NCBI GenBank assembly: GCA_018065375.1
Contig: JAGHTJ010000044.1
Location: 1 to 7,042 of the forward strand
From: Candidatus Equinaster intestinalis
Lineage (GTDB): Bacteria; Bacillota_A; Clostridia; Oscillospirales; Acutalibacteraceae
Length of the DNA stretch: 7,042 bases
Reading direction: 5' to 3'
This document shows positions 6,185 through 7,042 of this stretch, piece by piece. Both the position numbers and the translations under genes were made by a program. The number at the start of each line of letters is the position of its first letter. The stretch's first letter is position 1. Below the pieces are notes generated by a model, which did no database searches, was not told the origin of the DNA, and was given only the letters and a program-made list of their open reading frames with translations.

Positions 6185-6870
6185 AAAGCATCCACCACGG
6201 TTTTTTTAATATCGCTTATAAGCACACATTTCGTTTCGGAACAGTCCTCACTGCCGCATACTGCACAGGCAAAATCCGAAAGTCCCCGAAATTCTTTAAA
6301 ATAATAATTTTCTTTTATTGCTTCGCTTTTTACGTAAGGGGGATTATCAAGGTAAACGGTAAACCTGTCAAGCGGGAGCTTCATACCGAGTCCCGTTGCC
6401 TTCATAAGGCTTTCCTTAAGTGTCCAATATCGGTAAAATTTATCGGTACTGTCCTCGCCGGAAACAATATCTTCATATTCTTCTTTTGTGAAAAAGCGCC
6501 TCGCAATATCAAGATTAATATTTTCGCGAAATTCAATATCACAGCCGATTTCAAAGGGCGCAACACCGCAAAGCGCATAATTTTTACTGTGAGATAAGCT
6601 GAAATAAAGACTGTTATCCTTTAAATAAGGTTTACCGTTTTCTCCTGTAATTATTTCGCTTTTTGCGCCTTTCCCGAACTCTTTTAAGGCATATTCAAGT
6701 AGCAAACCTGCGCCAAGCGATAAATTTTTATCCTTGCGAAATTTCAGTTTTGATATTTTTTCTTTTCGCGCATCATTTACATATTCCAAAGCGGTAAAGA
6801 AAAGCTTATCATCATAAAGCGGATTTACATCTACCCAATAAAGAACAGGCTTAAAATTGTTTTTCGGCAT
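6181..6870 (-). CDS. 4'-phosphopantetheinyl transferase, Sfp type
   Basis: A 229-residue protein, the usual size for Sfp (224 in B. subtilis). It transfers the phosphopantetheine arm of coenzyme A to a serine of acyl, peptidyl or aryl carrier proteins. The family motifs are in order: GENGKPYL (76-83), FSLSHS (90-95), the magnesium-binding GCDIE (D111, E113), and WTLKESLMKATG (149-160) with E153. The catalytic set looks complete. It begins 3 nt after the stop of the partial gene to its right, with GAGGAAAA just upstream, and its stop overlaps the next start (ATGA). No carrier protein, polyketide or non-ribosomal peptide synthase is in the window, so the target is unknown. It may serve the general fatty-acid carrier protein or a cluster lying beyond the right edge. 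Confidence 0.93.
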   Translation of the reverse strand: MPKNNFKPVLYWVDVNPLYDDKLFFTALEYVNDARKEKISKLKFRKDKNLSLGAGLLLEYALKEFGKGAKSEIITGENGKPYLKDNSLYFSLSHSKNYALCGVAPFEIGCDIEFRENINLDIARRFFTKEEYEDIVSGEDSTDKFYRYWTLKESLMKATGLGMKLPLDRFTVYLDNPPYVKSEAIKENYYFKEFRGLSDFACAVCGSEDCSETKCVLISDIKKTVVDAL

Positions 6871-6873
6871 TGA

Positions 6874-7042
6874 TTAGTTTTCCTCGCCTTCGATTTCAAA
6901 ATAATCAAGCGTCATAATGCTGAAAATGGTACGGTCGAGATAAGAATCATCAATAAGCGGCCAGGAAAATCCGATACGGTAAAGTATATTTGTTGTAAAG
7001 AGATTATCGGTTTCAACCGCGTGAGCGTCCTTAATATCGTAT
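6874..7042 (-). CDS. Unidentified protein, C-terminal 55 residues only
   Basis: An open minus-strand frame enters from the right edge and ends at TAA (6876-6874), 3 nt before the sfp-like start. The visible part reads YDIKDAHAVETDNLFTTNIL, then a segment with alternating hydrophobic and polar residues (YRIGFSWPLIDDSYLDRTIF), then an acidic tail FEIEGEEN. No membrane helix or known motif is evident, and I do not recognise the family. Codon use and tight spacing match the rest of the operon, so I take it as a real gene and the first visible member of that transcript. Confidence 0.65.
   Translation of the reverse strand, partial: YDIKDAHAVETDNLFTTNILYRIGFSWPLIDDSYLDRTIFSIMTLDYFEIEGEEN

Overview
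The window looks like the chromosome of a low-to-moderate G+C Gram-positive bacterium, probably an anaerobic clostridial (gut-type) Firmicute. The reasons are strong GGAGG-type ribosome binding sites, consensus sigma-A-like promoters, a SpoIIE/STAS partner-switching module, and AT-rich but not extreme composition. This is inference; no rRNA or other taxonomic marker is present.

Layout: (1) Left part, about 37-915: an AqpZ-type aquaporin gene on the minus strand, closed by a bidirectional hairpin terminator (37-79). It is driven by a TTGACA-16-TATAAT promoter (832-859), with an unusual inverted repeat in its leader (784-820). (2) 887-1697: a divergently transcribed rsmJ-like 16S rRNA methyltransferase on the plus strand. 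A single -1 frame shift at an A run (1491-1495) interrupts it, and its missing C-terminal third is intact in the neighbouring frame. (3) 1708-1731: a perfect palindromic terminator shared by the converging units. (4) 1735-7042: a tightly packed minus-strand operon that enters from the right edge. In transcription order it holds the 3' end of an unidentified gene, an Sfp-type phosphopantetheinyl transferase, a membrane sensor with HAMP, SpoIIE phosphatase and RsbW-like kinase domains in one chain, a STAS anti-sigma-factor antagonist, a GH42-like glycoside hydrolase, and a small C39-like putative cysteine peptidase. Junctions are 3 nt, a 4-nt ATGA overlap, 23 nt, 12 nt and a 1-nt TAATG overlap, so co-transcription and partial translational coupling are likely.

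How the genes may work together: the sensor/phosphatase/kinase protein and the STAS protein form a plausible complete partner switch, except that no sigma factor or other final target is visible. An extracellular cue would set the phosphorylation state of the STAS serine. The hydrolase and peptidase-like genes are the downstream members of the same transcript; whether they are functionally tied to the switch is open. No mobile element, CRISPR array, tRNA or rRNA was seen. The only sizeable non-coding stretch is the divergent promoter region at 758-948, described below.
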